Of a DNA stretch of 64,000 bases, positions 10,578-27,594 are shown piece after piece. The notes below the pieces were generated by a model, which saw nothing but the letters and a program-made list of their open reading frames with translations, was not told the origin of the DNA and searched no databases. Each line of letters starts with the position of its first letter. Position 1 is the first letter of the stretch. This DNA comes from Imbricaverruca yamaguchii. Taxonomy: Eukaryota > Arthropoda > Thecostraca > Neoverrucidae. Both the position numbers and the translations under genes were made by a program. Where the stretch lies: contig JAOTOL010001497.1 in assembly GCA_034440575.1 (NCBI GenBank), positions 1,106,001 to 1,170,000 on the forward strand, written 5' to 3'.

Positions 10578-11210
10578 ATGCCAACATATAGATATAAAAA
10601 TAAATATATACCTCTGCTTATCTACCTATTTTCGTGCGCTTATTTCACCTTCGTTTCTTTGTTTGTTTTCGGAACCATGTAACTATCGATCAGTGTCTTC
10701 TCACAGAACAATTTCCAGGACTATTTATCTCCATGGAGAAGTGGCGTGACAGGAGCATATGAACGTCGCCGAAAAAAAATACACACAACTAAGATTCCGA
10801 AACATAAATCGCCTTCCAAGTTTCCTAGAACTAGTCCCAGCCCAGGTAACTAACCTGGACAAAGTGGAAGCCCAAGCCGCAGCCAGCCGACGACGGCGAC
10901 GTTCACGACGCACATCCTGCGGCGGCGAAACCAACGCTCGTCTAGCCAACTCCCACCAGTCAGCTGATCAGTAATCCGCTGCCCATTCAGCCGAATCGAC
11001 CGCGTCTCGGCTGGGGTTCGACAGAGTTTGACCTCTCAAAGGCTTCCACATAGAGAAGCAGTGGTGACGAGCTTGATAATAGTTGTCAAGCGGAAGAATA
11101 AACAAGGCTAATTCAAAGAGCATCAATTATGTATCCGTAGCATGGAGTACTGCTTGTTCCCCCAGAAGCTCATAAGTTGCCGCGGCAGATGATTTCGGAC
11201 ATATCACGGG
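10576..11210. other. Unique spacer, no gene seen
   Basis: Nothing recognised. Confidence 0.5.
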
Positions 11211-11600
11211 CAGTTGGTAGGGTTAAGTACTGCAGATGACCTCGACCACAGTCCGGGAAGTTGGTAGGGTTAAGAACTGCAGATGACCTCGAGCACAGAC
11301 CGGGCGGTTGGTAGTGTTAAGAACTGCAGATGACCTCGAGCACAGACCGGGCGGTTGGTAGGGTTAAGTACTGCAGATGACCTCGACCACAGTCCGGGAA
11401 GTTGGTAGGGTTAAGAACTGCAGGTGACCTCGAGCACAGACCGAGCGGTTGGTAGGGTTAAGTACTGCAGATGACCTCGACCACAGACCGGGCGGTTGGT
11501 AGGGTTAAGAACTGCAGATGACCTCGACCACAGACCGGGCGGTTGGTAGGGTTAAGAACTGCAGATGACCTCGACCACAGACCGGGCGGTTGGTAGGGCT
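11211..11600. repeat. 47-bp minisatellite
   Basis: About eight units contain ggttggtagggttaag and gcagatgacctcga; spacing is 47 bp (for example 11306 to 11353). The gggttaag core is not a run of the arthropod telomere repeat TTAGG. Confidence 0.93.
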
Positions 11601-12373
11601 ATGGACAGTTGCGCGGTAAGCATGCGCAAATCGTCATCCTTCAGCATTTGCTTTTTTAAGTATTTTGACTTGCAATTTTGTAGTCAGATTTGAATGCGAC
11701 AGTGATGCAAGAATAAATACCTTGATCATATTATTTCTCTCGAGTACGAAAGGATGATTGAAAGTGCAATCATGCAAATTGCCGTCAGCGTTTCTCGGCA
11801 AGTGCCGCCTACCCTATTGCACACCTGCCAACTGCCCTACCCACCTCCGGATACGATAGTACATTTGCAAACAACACAGTAGATTGATGCCCGGCGGCAA
11901 ATTGAGGTCACAGCCGCGCCTGGGGAATCCACTAATTCGGAACGGTATCAACAGTCAGATTGACAATTGCGGTGTGGGCCTGCGCGTGGAGGTCCACTCT
12001 TCCCGACACTGCACACGTCGGTAGGGGTCGGCCGTAGTCTCGTGGATTTACTGGGTAGCGTCACTTGAATTGGTCCTTTCGCCGTTTACCGGCCGCGCCA
12101 GCTGTCTCCGCATCTGCGGCGGCGTGCAAACACCGCGCCAGCGCACCGGTCTCTTGGTGCGAGAAGCCCGAACGAGTACGGGGATGCCATCGGGTCATGT
12201 TTGATTTACCAGGCGTGTGGTGGCGGAACGTGAACATACTTCGCGTGAAGTCTCCGAAGGATGCAAATAATGAACATCGCATACACTTGATAAGATAAGA
12301 CTTCATCGTAGACCATAAAGTGTGTGTATGTATAAATATGTGAAAAATTAATAGATACGTATATCACATGTAT

Positions 12374-12404
<31 letters not shown>

Positions 12405-12535
12405 CGTGCATGCATACGTATGTATGTATGTATCCGCGAGTATACTCGCCATTCACAACCATTGCACTGCCGCTGATCGGAGTCCGCAGAACAAGACACA
12501 CTCCATGTGTCCCTGACTGTCCACCGATGTTTGAT
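11601..12535. other. Unique spacer with (TA)n at 12376-12404
   Basis: No gene recognised. A (TA)n tract and a following tatg run lie at 12376-12432. Confidence 0.5.
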
Positions 12536-12540
12536 GATGA

Positions 12541-12750
12541 TGGAGGCTGCCACAACACACTTGTGCTGTGGCAGCCTCCTGGCGTCCCCTGGCTGCGCTG
12601 ACCAGGACGCCGCTTGTCCCCTGAAGTCTTGCGACACGGTCTCCTGCGACCGGGACGCTCTCCTTGTGACGCACGGTTGTGCTGGATCACGTCTGCTCCG
12701 TGTGTTGCTGCAGCCAGACCACGTGGCCGGTGTGGTCGGCCACGTGGATC
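12541..12750 (-). mobile_element. MITE-like repeat, copy 1
   Basis: The reverse complement of this stretch matches 17,885-18,050 over about 165 bp, so it is a dispersed element. The left end folds into a hairpin: 13-bp arms 12542-12554 and 12567-12579 with a 12-nt loop. The other end carries the short motif ccacaccggccac beside a CACGTGG box. No coding capacity is seen. The element class is unknown. Confidence 0.75.
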
Positions 12751-12999
12751 AATGGATAAGTTAGGCAAGAAATTCCTCATGTCTCCAATAGTTGTGCATG
12801 GCTCATTTGAACGATTTTTAAATATAGGCCTTCAAACACCTTTCGATCGAATAGTGTTGTCGACTGTTACTGAGCGTTTGATTATGTTCCGATGTTCGCT
12901 GCAGATGCCGTGTTGAGCAGCAGATTTAAACACCGGCCAATGCCTTTCATATTAACGGCTTTTTATAGCGGCAGCTAGGCAACAACCGATCGTCGCTAG

Positions 13000-13207
13000 C
13001 GGCCGGCCGGCGGGACGTTCTATCTCGTACCGGGCGGTCGGGGGGACGTTCTACCGCGTGCGAGGTGGCCGGCGGGACGTTCTACCGCGTGCGAGGTGGC
13101 CGGCGGGACGTTCTACCGCGTGCGAGGTGGCCGGCGGGACGTTCTACCGCGTGCGAGGTGGCCGGCGGGACGTTCTACCGCGTGCGAGGTGGCCGCGGGA
13201 CGTTCAC
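13000..13207. repeat. 31-bp minisatellite
   Basis: About six units contain ggccggcgggacgttctacc followed by gcgtgcgaggt. Spacing is 31 bp. Confidence 0.93.
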
Positions 13208-18055
<4,848 letters not shown>

Positions 18056-18599
18056 CACGCACTGATTTAAACCTCTGGCATAAGCCATCAGTTTAAACGT
18101 CACCATCACAGTGAAAAGCGTAATGTCATCACACTATTTTCTGATGCATTTTACACAGCTGTCACTGAGAGAGAGTTGAACCCTTGTGGCGCTACTGCTT
18201 GCAAAGCATTCTGAACTCAGAATGAGGCACTCGATCCTCGAACGACCAGAATTATCAATAACTATACGATAAGATAGTACCCACTATCCCATGTGTGAGG
18301 GTTCGTGGCTGCGTATCGCACCAATCAGTGAAAGTCCTCGGCACATGACATCATCACCTCACTCGGATCACCAACGCGATTCGGTGGCAAACCCCACAAT
18401 TCTCGCCGCATAGGTGGACCGTCGCTCTGGCATGAGCGCCAGAGACCAGAGTCGCCCAGAGCGCAGCCGCGTGGCTCGACGCCCGCCGCAGCGGCGCGGC
18501 TAATGTTCGTCTGGCCCGGCTCCGCGGAGGCCATTTGTCGTCAGTCCAATAAGTGCTGAACTTCTCATCACGAGCCGTCGCGGGGCTATGCGTCGTCGG
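18056..18599. other. Unique spacer, no gene seen
   Basis: Nothing recognised. Confidence 0.5.
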
Positions 18600-19012
18600 C
18601 GTGCCCTGGGACCCGAGTCACCGCCAGTGTCGGCGGGCCCTGGGACCCGAGTCACCACCAGTGTCGGCGTGCCCTGGGACCCGAGTCACCACCAGTGTCG
18701 GCGTGCCCTGGGACCCGAGTCACCACCAGTGTCGGCGTGCCCTGGGACCCGAGTCACCACCAGTGTCGGCGTGCCCTGGGACCCGAGTCACCACCAGTGT
18801 CGGCGGGCCCTGGGACCCGAGTCACCACCAGTGTCGGCGTGCCCTGGGACCCGAGTCACCGCCAGTGTCGGCGCGCCCTGGGACCCGAGTCACCGCCAGT
18901 GTCGGCGGGCCCTGGGACCCGAGTCACCACCAGTGTCGGCGTGCCCTGGGACCCGAGTCACCGCCAGTGTCGGCGGGCCCTGGGACCCGAGTCACCACCA
19001 GTGTCGGCGCGC
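18600..19012. repeat. 34-bp minisatellite
   Basis: Twelve units of gccctgggacccgagtcacc plus a ccagtgtcggc tail, at 34-bp spacing. Variation is almost confined to two single-base positions. Confidence 0.95.
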
Positions 19013-21444
19013 CGACAGAGGCGGTGCGGCCCGCCGCCGAGCTGTCTCCACGGCCACCGCGGTGCCGGTACGGCAAGAGGCCGGTCTGGAGTAGGCGCGC
19101 GAGCCCGCTCCGGCGCCAGTTATCGTCACACACTGCGTCTGACACGGGGGGCCGGGTTCGCACCGACACCGTCCACTCACCAACGGACAGCTCCAGCACC
19201 ACCCTGGAGCTATTTTGGTGCGCTACAGTGCTGCAGTACTCCAGTGTTTTCCAGCACTGGGTACTGGGGGGTGAGGATGCCTTCCGGCACTGTTCAGGTG
19301 TGCAGACGCATTTCCTGACGCGCGGTTCCACGATAACTCACTATTAAAGATCTCCCTCGTGCTTTGGTGCGTAGAACGCCGCTATCTTCTACCAAACGCG
19401 TGTCGTTTGTAAGATTCGCGGAAGGTCTCTGTAGACACGTCTGATACCGGGACCACACACTCTGCCCACTGACTTCGAAATACGCGCCACATACGGCGTC
19501 CGAGCGGTGTGCGTGGACTGGGGATCAAACGAGAGCCTGACATCACCCTGGTAATTCCTTCGTAGTTTGCTTATCTGATGCCACGCTGACCTAATTGTGT
19601 TCATATGCAAAATCTTTGCAAATCATTACCGGATTAGCACCGTTTCAACTTGTGCAAAAATCCTGGATTTTCCCGTGGACCTGAGTGGGGTGTTTCTAGA
19701 TTTAATCGCCATGTCGGTGCAATGTGAGACTATTTTCCCAGCTACCGTTGTTCGAGGACGAACTAAAGTATACCGATGTGTAATCATTTTACCGTGGTGT
19801 AGTAGATACAGCTTCGTTGGTCCGCGAAGCAACACATGCATGTACTTGCTGAGCAACAGTGCGCTCTTGTTAACCTACGTCGTATTTACAAGGTTACAAT
19901 TCAGTCATGCCAGTGTAGGATCACGAGGGCTCATCAGTGAAAGCATGCCCTCACTACATGTTGTGGGCGTGGCTATTCTGTCGGGATTAAGGAAAACCTT
20001 CGCTCTCACGCTAAGAGCGAACTAGCCCCTGGTGTCCATCACGATCGCAGTCTCTGATCTGTGTAGAAACACGCTTTGAATGACGAGTTGCCACCTGCAG
20101 CGGAGCAGAATATCGGAACACGACAGTCGACAGCCCGTCACTCACTAGCAATATTTCTCAGTTTCTGGTGGCTGGCCCAGTCTCCGGTGATATCTGCTTT
20201 ACTCCTACCAGACCGCACACCACACTTACCGCATGGGACACGCTGTCCCCATCGGAAGTCCTCAACTCATCCTCGGCATCGCGTCAGGTCCCCAGATACC
20301 GCCAACAAATGCAATCTCGACCTCATCGTTATTCTCCCAACGAGCTCCATCAAGTGAACGGCGAGTCACGTCCAGAGGAAAACAAGTGCACCTGGTGCTA
20401 CACAAGTTTCCAGAGACGCCAAACTTATCCATTATTCAACAACACCTCTGGCGAAGCCGCTTTGCTTGGCTTCGCGTAAAGCTGCCATGTTGTTCCAATC
20501 GAAGTGTTAAACAATGCAATATGTTAAAAAAGTGTGCAAGCAAAGCACAAATTACCCAGGTAAAGTCAGATGCAAAAAGCCGCAAGGTAGCACGCCGGAG
20601 CCTTCATCGACACTGTCTGCTGCGGGACGCTCAGTTGGCGTAGGTGGGTGCTCCGATCCAGCTCCGACACCTGCCAACACTCGGATTTGCCCCATGGATG
20701 CGCCTTTGCCTAGTTCCGCGCTTGGCAAACGTGTGCATTTCCTAATGTCAGCACACCTGTGTAGTTGAACAGCAGCACATGATCATTACAGGAAAATGAC
20801 CATCAATTAACCAGCTATAATCGGTATGAGCTCGTCACGACGATCCTTCAGCACCAGCATGACACCAAACTATCGGAGCAATACCGCCTGGGGAGTTAGG
20901 CGTGATCCGGTCAAGATATATTGTGATCGCCTTCCACAACAACAGCCATACTTTACGATTTTTCCACCGCGCACGACAACCGTCCAATTTTCTCCTGAAA
21001 TATTCACGGTTCCATCCGCCAAACATCCGAGGCGCAGCCAGTCGCATCCGCGCGCACGCCGGCCGTGTTTTTCTCCGATCTCGCCCGACCAATCGGAGGG
21101 CGTGACCGTGTTGGGCGAGCCTCGCTGTTATCGCTGAACTTGGGCGCCAACGAAGCCTACTTCCGACACCATTGCACGACGTCGAGACGTCGACCGCGCC
21201 GCCAACGAGCCAGTCTGGCCGTCGATCGACCAGCCAGACACCGGCGGGCGAAGCTCTCCCGCGCGGCACCTCCAGGTGGTGTGCGGAGGAGCTTCCCCTC
21301 CCGGCAGGCCACCATGCCACAGACGGAGGAGCAGACACCACGGACAGAGTCGTCGCCACCAGCCGGGTGGTGAGCAGTGTGGAGCGGCTGGGCTTGTATG
21401 GTGCTGCTCTCTTCTGTGTAAGTAAAGGTGTAATCATGACGAGG
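19013..21444. other. Unique sequence, no gene seen
   Basis: Several frames of 60-200 codons overlap on both strands, particularly at 20,830-21,440 where GC is high, but none shows a domain or conserved motif. Confidence 0.45.
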
Positions 21445-21457
21445 AACCACTAAAGTA

Positions 21458-21622
21458 GGGGACGAGTAGCCTAGGGGTAAGTTGCTCGTCTCACAATCGA
21501 AAGGTTGTGGGTTCGAGTCTCACCTGTCGCTACTCTTCGCCCGCGACCAATCGGCGTGAGAGATTGGCGAGACTACATAACTCAACGGTCGATGTGTCGT
21601 AAAACCAATAACCAACCAACCA
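21458..21622 (+). mobile_element. tRNA-derived SINE, family B, copy 1
   Basis: The tRNA-like head has A box tagcctaggggtaagttgc and B box gggttcgagtctc. A conserved body (gaccaatcggcg, gtgtcgtaaaaccaat) and an (aacc)n tail follow. The insertion is flanked by a 13-bp duplication with one mismatch: aaccactaaagta at 21445-21457 and aaccactagagta at 21623-21635. A second copy is at 53,340. The SINE body and duplication argue against an isolated tRNA gene. Confidence 0.9.
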
Positions 21623-21635
21623 ACCACTAGAGTAT

Positions 21636-22154
21636 GTAAATGTAGTATTAAGTATAAGTATAAATAAGTTAGTAGAAGTGGGCAAAAGAGTAACCAAGCA
21701 GATGATGAAAAATAATAAAAGATGGAGAAACAGAGAGACGGAAAAGAGATGGAAAAGAGAGAGGAGAAAGAGAGGGAGGGAGGGAGAGAGACGGAAAGAG
21801 AATTAGTACACCCATCTAGTACTAGTCTAGGCGCTTGTCTATATTTTTGTCCGGACACTCGTCAGCACACCGATTAAGAGATTGGAAGACAGATCCAACC
21901 GATCTCAAGACATCCGTCAAGACAACCGTCCATAATTTCCACCACATAGCCAGCCGTACTTTCGTCTAGACGCCCATCTGGACTGCCTGTCTGCCTGACC
22001 GGACACCTGTCTACGCAGCGAGACTGCCGCCCGACTGACGGTACCGTTTGACGTGTCGCCGACGCTTGGCACCGTCGCCACTGCTTCTGACCTGCCCCAG
22101 TGACGGCGGCCTGCCAAAACCGTCACGGCTGGCCGGCCGACGCGCTCGCAGCGT
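21636..22154. other. Spacer with purine-rich tract
   Basis: No gene seen. A gagag-rich stretch lies at about 21,725-21,800. Confidence 0.5.
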
Positions 22155-22535
22155 GTCGGCGCGGAATGTGAACCGAACGCTGCGTGTCGGGGCGGGGCGT
22201 GAACCGAGCACGGCGTGTCGGGGCGTGGCGTGAACCGAGCACGGCGTGTCGGGGCGGGGCGTGGGCTGAGCTGGGCGTGGCGTGTCTGGGCGGAATGTGA
22301 GCTGAGCGTGTCGTGTCTGGGCGAAGTATGAGTTGAGCTGGGCTTGTCTGGGCAGAGCATGGGCTGAGCACGGCGTGTCGGGGCGGAGTATGAGCTGAGC
22401 TGGGAGTGTCGGGGCGGAATGTGTGCTGAGCTGGGAGTGTCTGGGCGGAGTGTGGGCTGAGCTGGGCGTGTCGGGGCGGAGTATGAGCTGAGCTGGGAGT
22501 GTCGGGGTGGAGTGTGGACTGAGCTGGGCGCACCA
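22155..22535. repeat. 31-bp minisatellite (ggcggagtatgagctgagct type)
   Basis: About twelve variable units at 31-bp spacing (22440, 22471, 22502 for the tcgggg/tctggg box). It is distinct in sequence from the 31-bp array at 13 kb. Confidence 0.9.
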
Positions 22536-22544
22536 CGACAGCTG

Positions 22545-22666
22545 ACGGAGCAGCCACCATGTGGTGGTGTACACCACACGGCGGCTGCTCACCAGTTCCA
22601 CGGCTATACACTATACAGCCGTGGAACTGGTGTACCTGTATACTATACAGCCGTGAAACTGGTGCT
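22545..22666. repeat. Two adjacent inverted repeats
   Basis: The first centres on gtac near 22571, with approximately 22-bp near-perfect arms (gagcagcc ... ggctgctc, about 22547-22590). The second has perfect 16-bp arms 22590-22605 and 22617-22632 with an 11-nt loop. A third, direct copy of the right arm follows at about 22648-22666. Both could extrude as cruciforms. Confidence 0.85.
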
Positions 22667-22944
22667 GCGCTCAGGGTTCAGCAGCCCACGGCACACTCCA
22701 CCCTCGGACGTCCAGACGGTGACCATCCAGTCTCTGAGACAAGGGGGCCACGTCCGGGAGGAGTGCTTTGGCTATTCGGCGGCCGTGTGGCATGGCCAAC
22801 CTTTTCCGCCGAACACAGGGGACGTTCACCAACCTGCGATCCGTGGGCCGGCGGCTGTGTGAGGTCAGCGCTCCAATGTGAGCATTCTAGCCAGGCTCAC
22901 GGCTCAGCTCACGTGATAAGCAGGAGCGAGTCGGTAAGCGGTGC

Positions 22945-23290
22945 CTCTGGTACTATGATTGCTACCTGCGGTACTATGGTTGCTACCTGCGGTACTATGA
23001 TTGCTACCTGCGGTACTATGATTGTTACCTGCGGTACTACGATTGCTACCTGCGGCACTATGATTGCTACCTGCGGTACTATGATTGATACCTCCGGTAC
23101 TATGATTGCTACCTCTGGCACTATGATTGTAACCTCCGGTACCATAATTGCTGCCTCTGGTACCACGATCGGTACGTGTGTTCCCGGGACCGGTACCGCT
23201 GGTTGTGCCAGGGCCGGTAGTGTTGGAACCAGAACTGGGACGTCTGGCGCCAGAATCTGTACCGATGGCACCAGAATCGGACGTGTTGAG
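22945..23290. repeat. 21-bp minisatellite
   Basis: About fourteen units of attgctacctgcggtactat, one base short of the full period, decaying towards the right end. Variants change amino acids in every frame I checked, so no gene is called. Confidence 0.9.
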
Positions 23291-23486
23291 CCACCGGAGC
23301 GCGACGCACAGTCGCCAGGCGGAGATGAAATCGGCTTTGTGCCCCAGTCTCGGATTGTCAGACGCCAAACACGCATCAAATGGGAGAATCGAGGCGCGGC
23401 TCCAGCTGGCGAATTCCGAGCCTGGTCCGTGAGCAGAGCGGCCGGTGTAGCCGCGCTGGCACTGCGGGACACTGGAGCAGGGGTCC

Positions 23487-23600
23487 GAGAACGTCGCAGC
23501 GAGAATCCGGGAACGTCGCAGCGAGGATCCGGGAACGCCGCAGCGAGAATCCTGGAACGCCGGAGCGAGGATCCGGCAACTTCGCCGTTCTGACCCGGGA
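23487..23600. repeat. 22-bp minisatellite
   Basis: About five units of gagaatccgggaacgtcgca-type sequence, with weaker relatives continuing to about 23,700. Confidence 0.8.
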
Positions 23601-23774
23601 ACGTCAGAGGAAGCATCGGCAGCGACTGAGCTTCGATCCGAGAACGACGCAACACGGCTCCGGGAACATCGGAGCTTTGAATCGGGAGCGTCGGAGCGTG
23701 GATTCGTAACCTGGAGGGCGGGGCGGGCCAGCCGGTGCCGGCGGCGGGGCTGGGGCGGCGCCGTGGTCATTCGC

Positions 23775-24135
23775 CGTGGCGGCGAATGACCGCGGCGGCT
23801 GTCAGTTGAGTGGGCCGCGGCGGCTCTCAGCTGAGCGGGCAGACGGCGAGTGACCGCGGCGGCTCTCAGCTGAGCGGGCCAGAGGCGAGTGACCGCGGCG
23901 GCTCTCAGTTGAGCGGGCAGACGGCGAGTGACCGCGGCGGCTCTCAGCTGAGCGGGCCGGTGGCGAATGACCACGGCGGCTCTCAGTTGAGCGGGCCGGC
24001 GGCGAATGACCGCGGCGGCTCTCAGTTGAGCGGGCCGGCGGCGAGTGACCGCGGCGGCTCTCAGTTGAGCGGGCCGGCGGCGAATGACCGCGGCGGCTCT
24101 CAGTTGAGCGGGCCGGCGGCGAGTGACCGCACCGC
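23775..24135. repeat. 39-bp minisatellite
   Basis: About nine units share gcggcggctctcag and tgagcgggc at 39-bp spacing (23822, 23861 and so on). Confidence 0.93.
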
Positions 24136-24336
24136 GGGCCGGTGCCGGCGGCTCGTCGGAGCATATCTTATGCGGTCGAGACGTAAACGCGCGGCGACAC
24201 TCGGCGCGCTAGCTGGCCGGCCGAGAGTGTTTTGATTCGCCGGCGGCGGCCGGCGTGCGGCGACGCGCCCAACGCAAATACACAGTGGCTGCGTGTCGCC
24301 GCGGCGGCGCGCGACAGACCGGCGAGGCCACCGACT

Positions 24337-25143
24337 GACGACACCGCGTCCTGTGTCGGCCAACTGCGTCCGGTCGTCACACCAGACCGAGACGACACCG
24401 CGTCGTGTGTCGGCCAACTGCGTCCAGTCGGCACCGCCGCCGCGCGGCCGTCACACCAGACCGAGACGACACCGCGTCCTGTGTCGGCCAACTGCGTCCA
24501 GTCGGCACCGACGCCGCGAGGTCGTCACACCAGACCGAGACGACACCGCGTCCTGTGTCGGCCAACTGCGTCCAGTCGGCACCGCCGCCGCGAGGTCGTC
24601 ACACCAGACCGAGACGACACCGCGTCCTGTGTCGGCCAACTGCGTCCGGTCGGCACACCAGACCGAGACGACACCGCGTCCTGTGTCGGCCAACTGCGTC
24701 CAGTCGGCACCGCCGCCGCGCGGCCGTCACACCAGACCGAGACGACACCGCGTCCTGTGTCGGCCAACTGCGTCCAGTCGGCACCGCCGCCGCGCGGTCG
24801 TCACACCAGACCGAGACGACACCGCGTCGCGTGTCGGCCAACTGCGTCCAGTCGGCACCGCGCCGCGAGGTCGTCACCGACCGAGACGACACCGCGTCCT
24901 GTGTCGGCCAACTGCGTCCAGTCGGCACCGACGCCGCGAGGTCGTCACACCAGACCGAGACGACACCGCGTCGTGTGTCGGCCAACTGCGCCCAGTCGGC
25001 ACACCAGACCGAGACGACACCGCGTCGTGTGTCGGCCAACTGCGTCCAGTCGGCACACCAGACCGAGACGACACCGCGTCCTGTGTCGGCCAACTGCGTC
25101 CAGTCGGCATCGCCGCCGCGAGGTCGTCACACCAGACCGAGAC
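24337..25143. repeat. 74-bp minisatellite with short-unit variants
   Basis: About eleven units share gacgacaccgcgtcctgtgt at 74-bp spacing (24391, 24465 and so on). Some units have lost the gcaccgccgccgcg segment and are about 46 bp long. Confidence 0.93.
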
Positions 25144-25954
25144 GCGAGCTCGCCGTGTTCGAACTGCTCACTCGATGGGTAATTTAGCATAAATAAATTA
25201 TCATAATTATAGTATAATATCATGAAATCATAAGCAACTCCAGTCACGTACGGAAATCGATAAATACAAGCTGTTTGGAGTAGTTGAACTACTTCGCTCC
25301 GAAGGTGAAACTGATCATCGTGGTTGAAAATATAGTGCTACAGTATCGAGCCTAAACTACGTCCGGGTTTTGGCCACAGTACAACATGTGAGTGGAAGTA
25401 GGTTCTGTGCATCGTCTTTCAATGTAGCGGCCATGCACACCATGCTCAATTAAGCATACGAATATTAGAAATCCCATGTGCCGAAGCTCTTATTACCGAA
25501 TACGTGGCTGCGCCTACGATCTTTTTTTCCAGCTGTGAAGCCAAGTGTTTCAGGAGGCGGTGGCGAGGTCGTAACATATGAAAACTGCTCAGATTGCAGT
25601 GGCGGGCTGTTGGAAACGGCGGCCGAACCCAGTCCCGACGTAGTGGCATAAAGGCATGCTAGCTACTGCCTGGTGAAATATCGCCTGTACCACCCTGACA
25701 ACAGATCTTATTTCCTGCAAATGCTCGAGACAAAGCGCTGGAGGAAAAACACGTAAGTGCGCTTAAAGCTTCCCATCGTTCTTCAATGGCACTTCAATGA
25801 GCTGATCTCAATTCGCCGCGGATCTCAGATATTATTCACACTGCACTGGTGAGTGGCTGAGAGATACTGCATTGGCAAGGCGGCTCTTCATCCAAAGGCT
25901 GGTTGTGTCACACAGAGACGTGATGTGTCACACACAGACGGCATGTTGCAGCTG
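25144..25954. other. Unique spacer, no gene seen
   Basis: Nothing recognised. Confidence 0.5.
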
Positions 25955-26150
25955 TGCGCCCACAGGAACACTGTTGCAGTTGTGGCGCCCACAGGAACAC
26001 TGTCACAGCTGTGACGCACGTGACGTGGTGTTGGAGTTGTGGCGCCCACAGGAACACTGTCACAGCTGTGACGCACGTGACGTGGTGTTGGAGTTGTGGC
26101 ACCCACAGGAACACTGTCACAGCTGTGACGCACGCGACGTGAGTCCCAAC
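25955..26150. repeat. 57-bp minisatellite
   Basis: About three and a half units share cccacaggaacactgtcaca. Confidence 0.9.
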
Positions 26151-26413
26151 CGGCGCCACAAATTCGGGCACACACACGCCGTGCGACGCCTGCCCGGCCG
26201 ACAGTGCTGGCGTCCGACGGCCGCGATGGAGCGGACAATGCTGCGCACGTGCGACACCGGCTGGGGCGGCGCGCTGTCGAGATATCGAACACCTTCTCGG
26301 CCCCAATAGCTGGCCGGTGTGACGTCAGCCCGCCGCGCGGACAGCTGCTGACGGAGGCGCGCGCCAGGTCGGCAGCGGCCGGCCGGAGCGTCATCACCCG
26401 GCGGAGCCGACCG

Positions 26414-26550
26414 GCACGCAGAACTCATACACGTGCCGTGCGATTTCGCTGTGTGTGAGCCCGTATATTCGCTTTTATCCTGCACGCAGAACTCATACAC
26501 GTGCCGTGCGATTTCGCTGTGTGTGAGCCCGTATATTCGCTTTTATCCAT
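26414..26550. repeat. 68-bp tandem duplication
   Basis: Two almost identical copies begin gcacgcagaactcatacacg at 26414 and 26482. Confidence 0.9.
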
Positions 26551-27525
26551 GCCGCACATACCTAGTAAAGGAAAGCCATGAGATTCAGGTAAATGATGTA
26601 CATACATGGTGTCCGATGATGTATGTCTGATGTATGCTGATGTCCGATGATGTAATGATGTACCCCACGCTGGGGATTTGGATTTCCTCGAAATATCTTC
26701 CTGAGCTAACTCCTGAGCCGCTAACGTCATCGCTTGGAAACTTGGCATTTCTTTGTGTAATTGATGAGCGCATATTGCGGCTAGGCATTGAGTTCCAGTC
26801 TCCGAGCTAAGTTGGATCAAAATGAGGTCCCCAGTGCAGTTTTTGGATGCACCTTAAAACATTTTTGTTTAATAAACAAGCCATACAAGGTAGAGTCAGA
26901 AACGAAACAACAGTGCATACATAAATGATGAAGAAAGATGCAGAAAAACAAAGTGCAAACTCGGGCCAGGTGACCTACTGAATGTTCAAACAAAAGAAAG
27001 TTTTCTGCAAAACGTTTGTTCCTTATAAATAACAGTGAAAGATAAATATATATTGTGGCAAGTTGTCTCCTAACATAGTTGGAGGTTTCAAGTCAATATA
27101 AGGTCGGGTTATTGAGTATTACAGTTGCTCTAGGAGCTAAGATGCGAACTATTGCGAAACAAGAATATCCAAGCTAGGGGAATATTGCACGCTGAGGTCA
27201 GTTTTGATGCGGCTGAAATCACAAAATGTTACGTGAAACTTTTTGGTGTTTCCCTTTTTCATGGTGTGGAAATTTCACCCAAGAATCAAGAACTTCATTT
27301 CTGCTTCTCAAAATCGGGTTTCCCACCATGGAATCGGGTACTGTACCTCGGCACGAAGGTTGCGGCCACACTGCAATTGGGTTATCTTGGCGGCCCGCGA
27401 AGTCATAAATCGCATTGTATCAATTTCCCACAGAATTACGGTTATTTCAGAAAGAAGTGAATCCTATTTGAATAAATGCAATGCGTTCAATGCATAGCCA
27501 GCATGGATCCACAACATTCGATTTC

Positions 27526-27528
<3 letters not shown>
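26551..27528. other. Unique AT-rich spacer
   Basis: A short tgatgta-rich run lies at about 26,600-26,665. No gene recognised; the frame at 27,152-27,460 has no known domain. Confidence 0.45.

Positions 27529-27592
<64 letters not shown>
27529..27592. repeat. (TA)n microsatellite
   Basis: About 32 uninterrupted dinucleotides. Confidence 0.97.

Positions 27593-27594
<2 letters not shown>

Noticed and set aside
11211..11600. Interstitial telomere repeat because of the gggttaag words
   Set aside because: The word occurs once per 47-bp unit and does not form runs of TTAGG.
21458..21535. tRNA gene
   Set aside because: It is followed by a SINE body and tail shared with 53,340 and flanked by a target duplication. 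The same argument rejects tRNA calls at 8,470, 31,670, 52,944 and 57,346.
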